From NCBI GenBank assembly GCA_017399625.1, contig JAFQBT010000031.1, forward strand, positions 1 to 35,351: a stretch of DNA of 35,351 bases, written 5' to 3'. This stretch comes from Oscillospiraceae bacterium (GTDB taxonomy: Bacteria > Bacillota > Clostridia > Oscillospirales > Ruminococcaceae). Each line of letters opens with the position of its first letter. Within the stretch, counting starts at the first letter, position 1. Below the pieces are notes generated by a model, which saw nothing but the letters and a program-made list of their open reading frames with translations, was not told where the DNA came from and searched no databases. Below, in pieces: positions 7,942-17,781 of the stretch. Made by a program: the position numbers and the translations under genes.

Positions 7942-8163
7942 ATGACCAACGAAATCACCCAGAAGTATCTGCAGGAGTACTTCGCCGACCACGATACCCT
8001 CATCCTGTACAAACCCGATGGCACCCCTGTGACCTTCCGCAAGCAGTCCGAATATGTGCTGCGCGGCGGTGGCTCCACCGTCCGCTTCAAGACCTTCGAT
8101 CAGATGAAGTCCTTTTTCCAGAAGCACGGCATCACTCAGGCACCCGTCATCACCGTTAACTAA
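7942..8163 (+). CDS. Small protein A, putative paralogue of the next gene
   Basis: A 73-aa protein of unknown family. The ATG at 7942 is chosen over an upstream in-frame ATG at 7900 because AAGGAGG sits at 7927-7933. The core DTLILYKPDGTPVTFRKQSE and the end SFFQKHGITQAPVI line up with the neighbouring 70-aa protein (KVTVYSRDNIPLVLSKEF and DFCKTTGLTINPI). The shared pattern is a strand-turn-strand, then a helix, then G(I/L)T-x-x-P(V)I. The pair lies directly before the capsid gene, each gene with a strong ribosome binding site. Candidate roles from position are scaffold, decoration or cargo; none is shown. Confidence 0.72.
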   Translation: MTNEITQKYLQEYFADHDTLILYKPDGTPVTFRKQSEYVLRGGGSTVRFKTFDQMKSFFQKHGITQAPVITVN

Positions 8164-8182
8164 TAGAAGGAGGATCGCTACT

Positions 8183-8395
8183 ATGTTTATCAAAGAAATG
8201 ATTGAGCGCCGTCTCAAGAAAAACAGCAAGGTCACCGTCTACAGCCGTGACAACATCCCGCTGGTACTCTCCAAGGAGTTCCGCATCTGCCGCGCCGATC
8301 CTGCTCCGGAACTGGAGTTTGGTATGGATTTTGCTGATATGGCAGATTTCTGCAAGACCACCGGTCTGACCATCAACCCCATTAACCATCACTAA
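8183..8395 (+). CDS. Small protein B, putative paralogue of the preceding gene
   Basis: A 70-aa protein starting at 8183 after GAAGGAGG. It resembles the 73-aa product of the gene just upstream in length, order of strands and helix, and the closing G-[IL]-T-x-x-x-I segment, although identity is low. Its middle is more acidic (ADPAPELEFGMDFADMADF). The gene stops 13 bp before the capsid start, and the capsid ribosome binding site overlaps its stop codon, so expression is probably linked to the capsid protein. Function unknown. Confidence 0.72.
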   Translation: MFIKEMIERRLKKNSKVTVYSRDNIPLVLSKEFRICRADPAPELEFGMDFADMADFCKTTGLTINPINHH

Positions 8396-8408
8396 GGAGG
8401 AAATACCT

Positions 8409-9350
8409 ATGACTACTTATACCGAAAAACTGCCCTATATCACCGACAGTGCCTATGAAGCTGACCTCTGGAATATGCTCCGTGGCAAGACTACCACCCG
8501 CACCGATGCACTGAATAAGGGTGTGGATTCCGACACCGGCGCTTTTGCTCTCACTCCCGGCATCCAGAATAAGTTCAATACCCGCCTGGTGCGTGAAGGT
8601 CTGTTCCGCAGCATCGCGTCCACCGTTCACGCCTATGATAATCAGTTTCATATCAAGACCGCAAACAACCAGGATGTAGCCACCTGGGTGCCCGAAGGTG
8701 CTGCCATTCCTATGGCAACCGGCAGGGAGGATTTTGAGGAACTGATTCTCAAGAGCCATAAGTTGGCTACCTTCTTCAAGTTGGAGGAGGACTTCGTCCA
8801 GGATAACACCTTCCTTCTGGAAGACCACCTGGTAAAGCGTCTTGCTAAGAACTTCGGCAGAGCGGAGGACGAGGCTTTCATTAACGGCACCGGCAAGCAT
8901 ATGCCCACCGGCATTCTGGCAGACACCGGTGGCGCTGATGTGGGTGTGACCACGGACATCCTGACCTATGATGATGTGGTCAAACTGTTCTTCTCGGTGA
9001 AACCCGAGTACCGCCGCAACGCAGTCTGGGTTATGAACGATGAGACCGCACTGGTGCTTCGTACTCTCAAGGATGATTCCGGTAACTACATCTGGAACCA
9101 CGCCAATGACACCATCCTGGGCAAGAAGGTGTACATCTCCGAGTATATGCCCGGCGCTGAATCCGGCAGCAAGCCTATCGCATTTGGTGATTTCAGCTAC
9201 TATTGGCTTGTGGACCGCCGTCCTGTCTGCATCCGTCCTCTGGTCGAGAAGTTCGCCCTGTTGGGTTGCATCGGCTATCTTGCATATGAGTTCCTGGATG
9301 GCAAGCTGACCCGTTCCGAAGCTATCAAGGTCATGCAGATGACCGCATAA
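8409..9350 (+). CDS. HK97-fold phage major capsid protein (orphan)
   Basis: A 313-aa protein matching the HK97 gp5 family: KGVDSDTGAFALTP (N-arm region), VREGLFRSIASTVHA, then ATWVPEGAAIPMATGREDFEELILKSHKLATFFKLEEDFVQD (E-loop and spine helix), FGRAEDEAFINGTGKHMPTGIL, and a C-terminal part with AFGDFSYYWLVDRRPVCIRP. Only about 30 residues precede the part that corresponds to mature gp5, so there is no large N-terminal delta (scaffold) domain. The length is close to mature capsid subunits and to encapsulins. No portal, protease, terminase or tail gene occurs in the visible island. The ribosome binding site is TAAGGAGG, overlapping the upstream stop. It may form shells for a satellite or an encapsulin-like compartment; the first is more usual for islands with an integrase. 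Confidence 0.93.
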   Translation: MTTYTEKLPYITDSAYEADLWNMLRGKTTTRTDALNKGVDSDTGAFALTPGIQNKFNTRLVREGLFRSIASTVHAYDNQFHIKTANNQDVATWVPEGAAIPMATGREDFEELILKSHKLATFFKLEEDFVQDNTFLLEDHLVKRLAKNFGRAEDEAFINGTGKHMPTGILADTGGADVGVTTDILTYDDVVKLFFSVKPEYRRNAVWVMNDETALVLRTLKDDSGNYIWNHANDTILGKKVYISEYMPGAESGSKPIAFGDFSYYWLVDRRPVCIRPLVEKFALLGCIGYLAYEFLDGKLTRSEAIKVMQMTA

Positions 9351-9359
9351 TTTCCGGGG

Positions 9360-9389
9360 AGCCCCTGTGGGTAGTATTCTGCAGGGGCT
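9360..9389 (+). terminator. Hairpin after the capsid gene without a T-tract
   Basis: AGCCCCTG (9360-9367) pairs with CAGGGGCT (9382-9389) and further GGGGA/TCCCC pairing extends the stem. No T-run follows, so it is more likely a transcript-stabilising or attenuating stem than a full terminator. The rest of 9390-9480 holds nothing I can name. Confidence 0.4.
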
Positions 9390-9498
9390 ATTCCCCCTAA
9401 AACTTATGCGAATTTGCACACGAGACCCCACGCCCGTTGTCCAGGAAAATAGCTACAGAGATTTAGATCCCCCTACCGGGGGCGGAAAGGAGACAGAT

Positions 9499-9684
9499 AT
9501 GGATATGAACACCATTACCAATAATAAACCGAGCCGGGTCACAGAAATGCAGATCGGTGATACCATTTTCACCGTAGTCTCCGTTGAAAGTGACCGAGTC
9601 AGAGAACACCTTTACGATAAGGTGAAAAGGATGATACTGAACGATGAAAATACGCAGACGCCACACACGGCTGCGGCTGCATAA
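9499..9684 (+). CDS. TnpW-like small protein beside the recombinase
   Basis: A 61-aa protein. ATG at 9499 follows AAAGGAG; the longer frame back to 9367 lacks a ribosome binding site and crosses the hairpin region. The core VTEMQIGDTIFTVVSVESDRVREHLYDKVKRMILND matches my recollection of the small TnpW-like proteins found beside large serine recombinases in Tn4451-type clostridial elements (a strand pair 'kIGnTtF.V', then a helix). Function in that family is not well established; a role in recombination or its control is plausible from synteny. It lies 128 bp upstream of the recombinase gene. Confidence 0.65.
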   Translation: MDMNTITNNKPSRVTEMQIGDTIFTVVSVESDRVREHLYDKVKRMILNDENTQTPHTAAAA

Positions 9685-9749
9685 TCGCCTGTGCGGCAGG
9701 CCGTGCCGTTATCATAAAATTCACACCAAAGACCGCAAATAACCCTTGA

Positions 9750-11502
<1,753 letters not shown>

Positions 11503-11561
11503 CCAAGGAATAAAATCCCTTAGTGAGACACCCTTTCGGGCTGCTTTTTTCCATTTATTCA
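11503..11561. other. Probable island/chromosome junction (candidate attachment-site remnant)
   Basis: This 59-bp interval separates the recombinase terminator from the stop codon of a chromosomal gene on the other strand. It contains an imperfect dyad AAGGAAT-AAA-ATCCCTT (11505-11521), the kind of short symmetric sequence that serine recombinases use. Codon use changes on either side. The exact core cannot be set because the other end of the island is outside the window. Confidence 0.4.
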
Positions 11562-12356
11562 TCAGAATCCGCCGGATTTATGGGAAAAGCCACCGCTGTT
11601 GACGGTTGTTCCGCCGCTGTCATTATCGGAAGGCGGATTATATCTTCTGATTACGTCACGGTGGGAGAATCTGTCATACTGGCGAGAAAGGGCAAGATCC
11701 TTTGCATATTTATGGGCTTCGGTTGCTTTTCTTGCTGTTTTCATCTGCGAACGGAGAATAAGGCAGATTGCCATTGCGATAAGGCAGGCAAGAATGATTG
11801 CAATGAAAACTCCGAAGATTCCGATTCCGCCGGAACTTTCAGTTCCCACATCAACAGGTTCGCCTTCAAGATCTGCCACAAAAAATTCGTCGCAGGTATC
11901 GATATAATCGCAGAAGCCGCCGTACCAATCGTCGTTTCCTAAATTATCAACAAATCTTTCCGCCATGATATCCTTACCGTAATCGGTGAAAACGGTGTTT
12001 CCGTAACCATGGGCCATTATGTCATACTGCCGCTCACCGGTGGAAATGAGAAGGACGATTGCGCTTCGTTCGGAACCATAGCCGAGGCTCAGCTCATCAT
12101 AGACCATCTCGTTGAACTCCCATGCTTCCATTCCGCCAAGAGTATCGGTTATCATTATGTAAACGCCGCAGTGATACTGTTTTGTAAGCTCCCATGCACG
12201 GTTTTCAAGTTCCGCTTCCTCTTCGGAACTGAGGATATCCGGATAATCGATGACCATTTTATCAAAGGCAACATCTCCGGTTGCCGCAAATGCAGAAACG
12301 CTTATTCCGAAAACAAGAACGAAAGCTAAAATCAAAGAAACAATTTTTTTAGTCAT
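11562..12356 (-). CDS. TPM-domain (YgcG-like) secreted/membrane protein
   Basis: A 264-aa envelope protein. It has a signal peptide (residues 1-24, cut likely after VSAFA), a TPM domain (about 33-155, IDYPDILSSEEEAELENRAWELTKQYHCGVYIMITD ... ERQYDIMAHGYG), then a transmembrane helix (about 178-200, GIFGVFIAIILACLIAMAICL) and a basic cytoplasmic tail ending in Gly/Ser-rich repeats (SGGFSHKSGGF), as is usual for this family. TPM proteins are linked to photosystem II repair in plants and have been reported as phosphatase-like; the bacterial role is unclear. It follows the zinc-ribbon gene by 15 bp, a common clostridial pair. Its 3' end lies 60 bp from the island's recombinase terminator. Confidence 0.85.
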   Translation of the reverse strand: MTKKIVSLILAFVLVFGISVSAFAATGDVAFDKMVIDYPDILSSEEEAELENRAWELTKQYHCGVYIMITDTLGGMEAWEFNEMVYDELSLGYGSERSAIVLLISTGERQYDIMAHGYGNTVFTDYGKDIMAERFVDNLGNDDWYGGFCDYIDTCDEFFVADLEGEPVDVGTESSGGIGIFGVFIAIILACLIAMAICLILRSQMKTARKATEAHKYAKDLALSRQYDRFSHRDVIRRYNPPSDNDSGGTTVNSGGFSHKSGGF

Positions 12357-12371
12357 TCCGGTCGCCTCCTC

Positions 12372-13466
12372 TCAAAGCAGAATCGCAATGATTGAAAAAA
12401 TCACTGCGAGCGGAGCGGCAATTGCGCCGAAAAGTCCCCAGAATTTCTTTTTATCCACCGGAAGATCGCCGATGAGCTTTCCGGTCTGTCCGTTCATTGC
12501 AAAAAGGAAGTTTTCGCCGTTCCATTTTGTGCTGAGCATCCATACCGGAAGAAGAGCATATTTTACTTCCTTACTGTTAAAGTTATAGTTTTCGTTGATG
12601 GTGCTCACCATGGAATATCCTCTTACGGTTCCGCGAAGTTCGGATTTTATGCTGTTCTTCGCTCTTTCGGAGATTCTTTCCATGCTGTCCTGCTGGCTTA
12701 CGTCATATTTATCCGCGAAAAATCCCGGAAGATATGCGGTGGAAAAAGGCTTGAGATCCCGGTAATCAAAAGGTTCGATGGCGTCCATATGCTCATCGGG
12801 CATTTTTGTGGAAGCATCCACCGGAATCATCTCAAAATCAAGTTTTCCTTCGCGCAGAACATCAAAATAGGTCGTTTCTGTGATATCATAATCCCCTTCG
12901 CGCCACGTTCTTACGTTGGAACCTTTGTAAAGAGCTTTTCCCTCCGTTTCGCAATCACAGAGCCAGAACGGAACATAGATTCCCTTTATCTCCTCGATAT
13001 GGTTGCGTTTTTTGAAATCGTTCGGGAGAAAGACCTTTCCGCTATAATATTTCTGAAGAGCGGCAATTGCCTGGTCCTTGTTCAGACGGAACGGAATTAC
13101 AAGATCCGGTTTAAGTCCGCCGGTGAACTGACCGGGAATTACGGTCGGGTTTCCGCAATAGGGACAGCTTGTTGCCGCGGTTGTGGAATCGCAAATAAGC
13201 TCCGCTCCGCAGGACGGACAGCTGTATGTCCTGAGATTTTTCGCTTCCCTTTCGGTCCATTCGGTTCCGTTTTCCTCGAAGGGCTTATCTTCCTTTTCCT
13301 CGAAATTTTCTGCCGCTTCCGCTTCGTTTGCAGCATAGAGTCTTTCAATTTCCTCAACGCTGAATTTGCTTCCGCAGTAATCGCACTCAAGCATTCCGCT
13401 TGCGCCGGCAAAATGCAAAGGTCCCGTACATGCCGGACATTTATGGTTGGTGATTTCGGTTGCCAT
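12372..13466 (-). CDS. Zinc-ribbon membrane-anchored protein
   Basis: A 364-aa protein often labelled 'TFIIB-type zinc ribbon protein' or wrongly 'PriA-like'. It has two N-terminal zinc ribbons (KCPACTGPLHF...LECDYCG and YSCPSCGAEL...TSCPYCGNPTVIPG), a globular domain (about 115-330) and one C-terminal membrane helix (LFGAIAAPLAVIFSIIAILL). The ATG at 13466, after AAGGAGGCG, is chosen rather than the upstream in-frame ATG at 13508, which lacks a ribosome binding site. It forms an operon with the TPM-domain gene. Function unknown; a membrane-bound zinc-dependent assembly factor is a possibility from the gene pair only. Confidence 0.83.
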   Translation of the reverse strand: MATEITNHKCPACTGPLHFAGASGMLECDYCGSKFSVEEIERLYAANEAEAAENFEEKEDKPFEENGTEWTEREAKNLRTYSCPSCGAELICDSTTAATSCPYCGNPTVIPGQFTGGLKPDLVIPFRLNKDQAIAALQKYYSGKVFLPNDFKKRNHIEEIKGIYVPFWLCDCETEGKALYKGSNVRTWREGDYDITETTYFDVLREGKLDFEMIPVDASTKMPDEHMDAIEPFDYRDLKPFSTAYLPGFFADKYDVSQQDSMERISERAKNSIKSELRGTVRGYSMVSTINENYNFNSKEVKYALLPVWMLSTKWNGENFLFAMNGQTGKLIGDLPVDKKKFWGLFGAIAAPLAVIFSIIAILL

Positions 13467-13539
13467 TTTTTCGCCTCCTTCATGCAGTTTACAATTATAT
13501 AATATCACTTATATGCAAACCAATGCAATATTTTTAAGA

Positions 13540-13572
13540 AAAAAAGGTACCCGGAAAACGGATACCTTTTTG
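13540..13572 (-). terminator. Intrinsic terminator of pfkA
   Basis: AAAAAGGTACCCG (13541-13553), loop GAAAA, CGGATACCTTTTT (13559-13571), one mismatch in the stem. A and T runs on both sides make it usable in either direction; it lies just after the pfkA stop on the minus strand. Confidence 0.85.
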
Positions 13573-13575
13573 TTA

Positions 13576-14559
13576 TCAATGATAAATACCGGTGATGCCC
13601 TCGAGAACTTCGTACTGTTCCTGGTCAAGACCTTTTTTCATATTGAGAGCCTCGGCGATATCGATGTTATCAAATTTTCCGGAAACGGAACGGATTACGC
13701 GGTTGGTTTTTCCTTCCGCAAGAACCTTGACCGCTTCGTAACCCATGGATGCTGCGGTAACTCTGTCACGGGCAGAAGGGCTTCCGCCGCGCTGGATATG
13801 TCCGAGAATGGTGACTCTTGTATCAAGAGCGAGCTCTTCGCGGATTTTATCGCCGATTTCAACTGCGCTTCCAGCGCCTTCAGCAACAATGATCATAAAA
13901 TGGGTTCTTCCGCCGAGTCTTGCCTTGATGATATTTTCGACAACATCTTTTTCGAAGTCGAATTCCTTTTCCGGAATAAGAACGGCGGTTGCGCTTGTTG
14001 CAAGACCGACATAAAGAGCAAGGTGGCCTGCTCTGTGACCCATAACTTCAACAACGGAGCAGCGTTCGTGGGACTGCATGGTATCGCGAAGACGGTCGAT
14101 TGCTTCAACAGCGGTGTTTGCGGCAGTGTCGTAACCAAGGCAGTAATCGGTGCAGCTGATATCGTTATCGATGGTTGCGGGGATACCGACAACGGAAACG
14201 CCGTGTTTGGAAAGAGCAAGAAGTCCGCGGAAGGTACCGTCGCCGCCTACTGCAACGATTCCGTCAAGTCCGAACTGTTTGCAGGTTGCGGCAGCTTTGC
14301 TCTGACCCATTTCAGTCATAAATTCTTCGCAGCGAGCGGTATAAAGCATTGTGCCGCCGCGGTTGATGATTCTTGAAACGCTGTCGGAATCAAGACGGAT
14401 TACGTCACCGGAAATAAGACCGCTGTATCCCCTTCTGATGCCGACACATTCGATTCCGCGGGTTGTTGCGGAACGGACAACGGAACGGATTACCGCGTTC
14501 ATGCCCGGTGCGTCGCCGCCGGAAGTAAGAATGCCGATTCTTTTAACTTGTTTTTCCAT
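13576..14559 (-). CDS. pfkA: ATP-dependent 6-phosphofructokinase
   Basis: Phosphorylates fructose 6-phosphate to fructose 1,6-bisphosphate, the committed step of glycolysis, in the cytoplasm. The 327-aa length matches bacterial tetrameric PfkA. Motifs seen: GILTSGGDAPGMN (9-21) and GGDGT (105-109) for ATP, GIPATIDND with the likely catalytic base D131, GHRAGHLAL, and RGGSPSARDR in the effector/substrate half. GGDGT rather than GGDDT supports ATP over pyrophosphate as donor. Monocistronic: its own terminator follows and an AT-rich promoter region precedes it. Confidence 0.97.
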   Translation of the reverse strand: MEKQVKRIGILTSGGDAPGMNAVIRSVVRSATTRGIECVGIRRGYSGLISGDVIRLDSDSVSRIINRGGTMLYTARCEEFMTEMGQSKAAATCKQFGLDGIVAVGGDGTFRGLLALSKHGVSVVGIPATIDNDISCTDYCLGYDTAANTAVEAIDRLRDTMQSHERCSVVEVMGHRAGHLALYVGLATSATAVLIPEKEFDFEKDVVENIIKARLGGRTHFMIIVAEGAGSAVEIGDKIREELALDTRVTILGHIQRGGSPSARDRVTAASMGYEAVKVLAEGKTNRVIRSVSGKFDNIDIAEALNMKKGLDQEQYEVLEGITGIYH

Positions 14560-14644
14560 ATATTAAAAACACTCCTGTTCGAATTTCTCTATTATATATA
14601 ATAACTTAAAAATGTCAATATGTAAACTGGCAATTTTGCAGAAA

Positions 14645-14674
14645 TAAAAACCCGCGGGATTCCGCGGGTTTTTG
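14645..14674 (-). terminator. Terminator of the lipoprotein gene
   Basis: Perfect stem ACCCGCGG/CCGCGGGT with flanking A5 and T5 runs around 14646-14673, between the lipoprotein stop (minus strand) and the pfkA start. Confidence 0.8.
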
Positions 14675-14729
14675 CAGTTTTTACAAAATATATTTGTCTT
14701 TTTTGGTTATATTTACTTTATTCCACAAG

Positions 14730-15773
14730 TTATGGTTTGCAGATAAAACCTCTTCCCGTAACGTCAAGAATATTTCCGTCGAAATCCGTTAAAAACTCAT
14801 CCAGATAATTCTCAACATATTCATCAAGCGAATAAACGAGATATTCCGTTCCCAGACATTGGCTAAGTTCATTTCCATCTTTATCAATAAAGCGATATCC
14901 TAATTCTATAGGATTTCCGTCTTTATCATAAAGAATATGACCACTTTTTTCGTTTCCACCGACATAACGTGCAATTCCTATATATGAACCATCGTCAAAA
15001 ACATAAAAATCAATATCTGTATATGCGCATAGTATGTTTTTATCGGAATCCATCATAACGCTGAATCCTTCCCAACCATCCATATGATCAACATTATTTG
15101 TATTTACGATGAATCTGTCCACAAATGGGATGCGTATATATGTAAAAATCGGTTCAAAAATTACATTTCCCTTGTCATCATTAAGTCCGGAATATTTATC
15201 ACCAACGCTATATGTATATTGTGTTCTTTTGTAACCTGAAGGAGTTATGTTTTGAATCGCCTCATCCATTTCGTATTCTCCAGATTCATAAAACTCAACG
15301 AGCTTAAATGTTCCATCAACAAAACTGTATAAATAGTAATTGCCCAAATAACATCCTTCTATTCCAGCAAGTTTGTAGATATCTATAAACGCGTTTTCAT
15401 CCGCTTCCCAGAATTTGTAATCGTAAAACGGGTGCTCAATAAGCAGATTATCTTCGCTGTCTATTATCCAATATTCTATTTCAGAAATTTCCGTTATTGA
15501 ATTGAAAACGCCGTCTTTTCCATAAACAAGGCTTGGTCTTGTTTTTCCCGTTTCAACAGTTTTCTGATAAATTTCGGTGTTTCCGGCTTTTCCAAGAAGC
15601 TCCGCGGAATCTTCATCTGGTTCTTCCTCCGGAACTGATTCGCTTCCGGAGCTTTCCGGAACACTTTCCGAAATCGGGTTTTCCGGTTCCTCCGGAGGAA
15701 CCGCCGGTTCCGGTTCTTTTCCGCAGGAGCAGAAAATCAGAAGCACAGCCAGAACAAGGCAAAGTTTTTTCAT
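14730..15773 (-). CDS. Putative lipoprotein with WG-repeat-like segments
   Basis: A 347-aa exported protein of unknown function. The N-terminus MKKLCLVLAVLLIFCSCGKEP is a lipoprotein-type signal with a probable lipidated Cys at 17. An acidic Pro/Glu/Ser-rich tether follows (about 20-58). The globular part repeats elements such as YSGLNDDKGNVIFEPIFTYIR and DKDGNELSQ, which resemble degenerate WG beta-repeats (DKxGNxVI.P.Y). Located between pfkA and a tetR gene, each with its own signals, so it is probably a single-gene unit. Its composition fits the chromosomal neighbours. Confidence 0.72.
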   Translation of the reverse strand: MKKLCLVLAVLLIFCSCGKEPEPAVPPEEPENPISESVPESSGSESVPEEEPDEDSAELLGKAGNTEIYQKTVETGKTRPSLVYGKDGVFNSITEISEIEYWIIDSEDNLLIEHPFYDYKFWEADENAFIDIYKLAGIEGCYLGNYYLYSFVDGTFKLVEFYESGEYEMDEAIQNITPSGYKRTQYTYSVGDKYSGLNDDKGNVIFEPIFTYIRIPFVDRFIVNTNNVDHMDGWEGFSVMMDSDKNILCAYTDIDFYVFDDGSYIGIARYVGGNEKSGHILYDKDGNPIELGYRFIDKDGNELSQCLGTEYLVYSLDEYVENYLDEFLTDFDGNILDVTGRGFICKP

Positions 15774-15829
15774 AAAATCACCTCCGTTAATATAGTGTCA
15801 AAAAAATTCAAATCCGTTGCACATATGTT

Positions 15830-15852
15830 AAAAAAAACATGGCAATGCCACG
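15830..15852 (-). terminator. Terminator of the tetR gene at 15861
   Basis: On the minus strand CGTGGCA-T-TGCCATG (15852-15838) with one G-T pair, followed by eight T residues. Confidence 0.7.
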
Positions 15853-15860
15853 GCTTTTAA

Positions 15861-16448
15861 TCATTTCTTTCTGAATTCGCTCATAAAAATGGGCATCATG
15901 CGTTTTGAATATTCACGGAGAGCGTATTCACCGTTGCAGATGCACCAGTCATAAAGAAGCGCACGTTCGCAAAGGGCATAGGCTTTTACGATTTCGCCGG
16001 TGGTGACGTCATCCCGGAGTTCGCCCTTTTCCTGACCGTTTTTTATGGTAAGCCGGAGGAGTTTATAATATGTTCTGCTCCGGTCAAGAAGATGCTTTTC
16101 ACTTTTTGTAATAAGCTGGGAAGAATAAAGCCGAGCAAGAAGATCAATCGAAATGCGGTTTTCGATCATTCCGAAAAGCTGTTCGTTATAATACATCAGT
16201 TTTTCGAATGAGCCCATTTCCGGGTCGATGTTTTCTTCGATTTCCTCATATTTTTCATCGAAAAGATAGGAAAGCGAGCTTAAAAGCGCATCTTTTCCGG
16301 CAAAATAGTGATAGAAAGAACCCTTGGAAGTTCCGGATTCTTCGATTATATCTTCGACTGTCGTATCGTCATAGCCCTGTTCATAAAAAAGGCGCCATGC
16401 CGCATCAACGATTTTGCTTTTTGTGTTGCGGGAATTTTTCTTCGGCAT
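15861..16448 (-). CDS. TetR/AcrR-family transcription regulator
   Basis: A 195-aa repressor-type protein. The N-terminal TetR HTH is clear: KSKIVDAAWRLFYEQGYDDTTVEDIIEESGTSKGSFYHYFAGKDALL (about 10-55). The C-terminal ligand domain is all-helical with no recognisable specificity. It is transcribed away from serC across a 234-bp region that holds direct repeats of GGTGAAAAAC and a dyad, a possible binding site. The regulated genes are not known; the adjacent lipoprotein or serC are candidates by position. Confidence 0.9.
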   Translation of the reverse strand: MPKKNSRNTKSKIVDAAWRLFYEQGYDDTTVEDIIEESGTSKGSFYHYFAGKDALLSSLSYLFDEKYEEIEENIDPEMGSFEKLMYYNEQLFGMIENRISIDLLARLYSSQLITKSEKHLLDRSRTYYKLLRLTIKNGQEKGELRDDVTTGEIVKAYALCERALLYDWCICNGEYALREYSKRMMPIFMSEFRKK

Positions 16449-16515
16449 TTTTGCATCAGCTCCCTTCTGTTTTATATTTTAGCACAAATCCCGCATTTTC
16501 TCAATATCGTTTTTC

Positions 16516-16546
16516 GGTGAAAAACAACTGTGTTTTGGTGAAAAAC
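16516..16546. promoter_or_regulatory. Direct repeats and dyad between divergent tetR and serC (candidate operator)
   Basis: GGTGAAAAAC occurs at 16516-16525 and 16537-16546, 21 bp apart (two helical turns), and AAAACA-ACTG-TGTTTT forms a dyad between them. It lies 68 bp from the TetR start codon. Confidence 0.4.
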
Positions 16547-16611
16547 CGTTGTGAATGTGAATAAATATTCATAACAATTTCGTCAAACCCTACAAAATTG
16601 GTAGAATATAC

Positions 16612-16640
16612 TTGATTTCCTGTTTAAAAATGTTTATTAT
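16612..16640 (+). promoter_or_regulatory. Sigma-A promoter of serC-serA
   Basis: TTGATT (16612-16617), 17-bp spacer, TATTAT (16635-16640), 42 bp before the serC start codon. Confidence 0.72.
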
Positions 16641-16682
16641 AGGGGCAATTATTATTTTTTCTCTGGAGGTGTTTTTGAAGAA

Positions 16683-17759
16683 ATGGAAAGGCATTTTAAC
16701 TTTTCAGCAGGCCCGGCGGCTCTTCCGCTTTCTGTTCTTGAACAGGCCCAGCGTGATCTTGTATGTTATCCCGGCGCAGGCTGCAGCGTAATGGAAATGA
16801 GTCACCGATCTCGCCCCTTCATGGAAATAATGGATGAAACCGAAGCTACCCTCCGCCGTATAATGAATATACCGGACGATTACGCAGTTGTTTTCTGTCA
16901 GGGCGGCGCAACAATGCAGTTCTCCATGGCTGCAATGAACTTTGCGGAAAGAGGTCAGAAAGCCGCCCATGCGGTAAACGGAGTTTTTTCAAAAAAAGCT
17001 TTTGAAGAGGCTTCCCGATGGTGCGATGCTTATAAAATTGTTGATACCGAAGGCACTCTTCCGGAAATCACCGAGGATATGATTCTTCCCGGAAGCGCCT
17101 ATCTTCATATAACCGGAAACAACACCACCTGCGGAACAATGTACCGCAAACTTCCGGAACACGGAAAAACCCCGCTTATCGGCGACTGGACTTCCGGCAT
17201 TCTCGGAACGGAAATCAACGTAACCGATTACGATCTGATTTATGCCGGCGCACAGAAAAATATGGGACCAGCGGGAGTTGCCGTTGCAATCTATAAACGC
17301 AGTTCCATCCTTAAGGATATCGACCCGGTTGTTCCCTCCCTTCTTCGCTATGAAACCATGGATAAAACCGGTTCAATGCTCAACACTCCGCCCACTTTTG
17401 CGATTTATATGTGCGGACTTGTTTATAAATGGGTTGAGGAACAGGGCGGCGTTTCCGAACTTGAAAAACTCAACACAAAAAAATCACAGATGCTTTATGA
17501 CGTAATCGACAGTTCCAGACTTTATAAAGGCATTGCCTCAAAGGACTGCCGTTCCATTATGAACGTAACTTTCACCCTTCCCGATGACGAAACCGAAAAA
17601 GCATTCCTCGAAATGGCGAAAAAACGCGGAATGATAAGCCTTGCGGGTTACCGTTCCGTCGGCGGAATCCGCGCTTCCATCTATAACGGAATGCCCATCG
17701 AAGGCGTTGAGTGCCTTGCACAGTGCATGGTGGATTTCGAAAAGGGATACAGGGAATAA
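16683..17759 (+). CDS. serC: Phosphoserine aminotransferase
   Basis: A PLP enzyme converting 3-phosphohydroxypyruvate and glutamate to 3-phosphoserine, the second step of serine synthesis. The 358-aa protein begins with the SerC hallmark RHFNFSAGPAALP. It has GGATMQF for phosphate/PLP contacts, GDWTSGILG, and the Schiff-base lysine K192 in YAGAQKNMGPAGV; the C-terminal GGIRASIYNGMP is also diagnostic. It is followed after 22 bp by serA, with its own GGAGAT site, so the two are co-transcribed from the promoter at 16612. Confidence 0.97.
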   Translation: MERHFNFSAGPAALPLSVLEQAQRDLVCYPGAGCSVMEMSHRSRPFMEIMDETEATLRRIMNIPDDYAVVFCQGGATMQFSMAAMNFAERGQKAAHAVNGVFSKKAFEEASRWCDAYKIVDTEGTLPEITEDMILPGSAYLHITGNNTTCGTMYRKLPEHGKTPLIGDWTSGILGTEINVTDYDLIYAGAQKNMGPAGVAVAIYKRSSILKDIDPVVPSLLRYETMDKTGSMLNTPPTFAIYMCGLVYKWVEEQGGVSELEKLNTKKSQMLYDVIDSSRLYKGIASKDCRSIMNVTFTLPDDETEKAFLEMAKKRGMISLAGYRSVGGIRASIYNGMPIEGVECLAQCMVDFEKGYRE

Positions 17760-17781
17760 TCTTTTTTAAGGAGATAATCTC

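Noticed and set aside
6873-8090. 405-aa minus-strand frame across the primase end and the small genes
   Set aside because: It runs against four well-supported plus-strand genes and has no domain or start signal.
13467-13508. N-terminal extension of the zinc-ribbon protein
   Set aside because: It contains the ribosome binding site of the ATG at 13466 and lacks one of its own.
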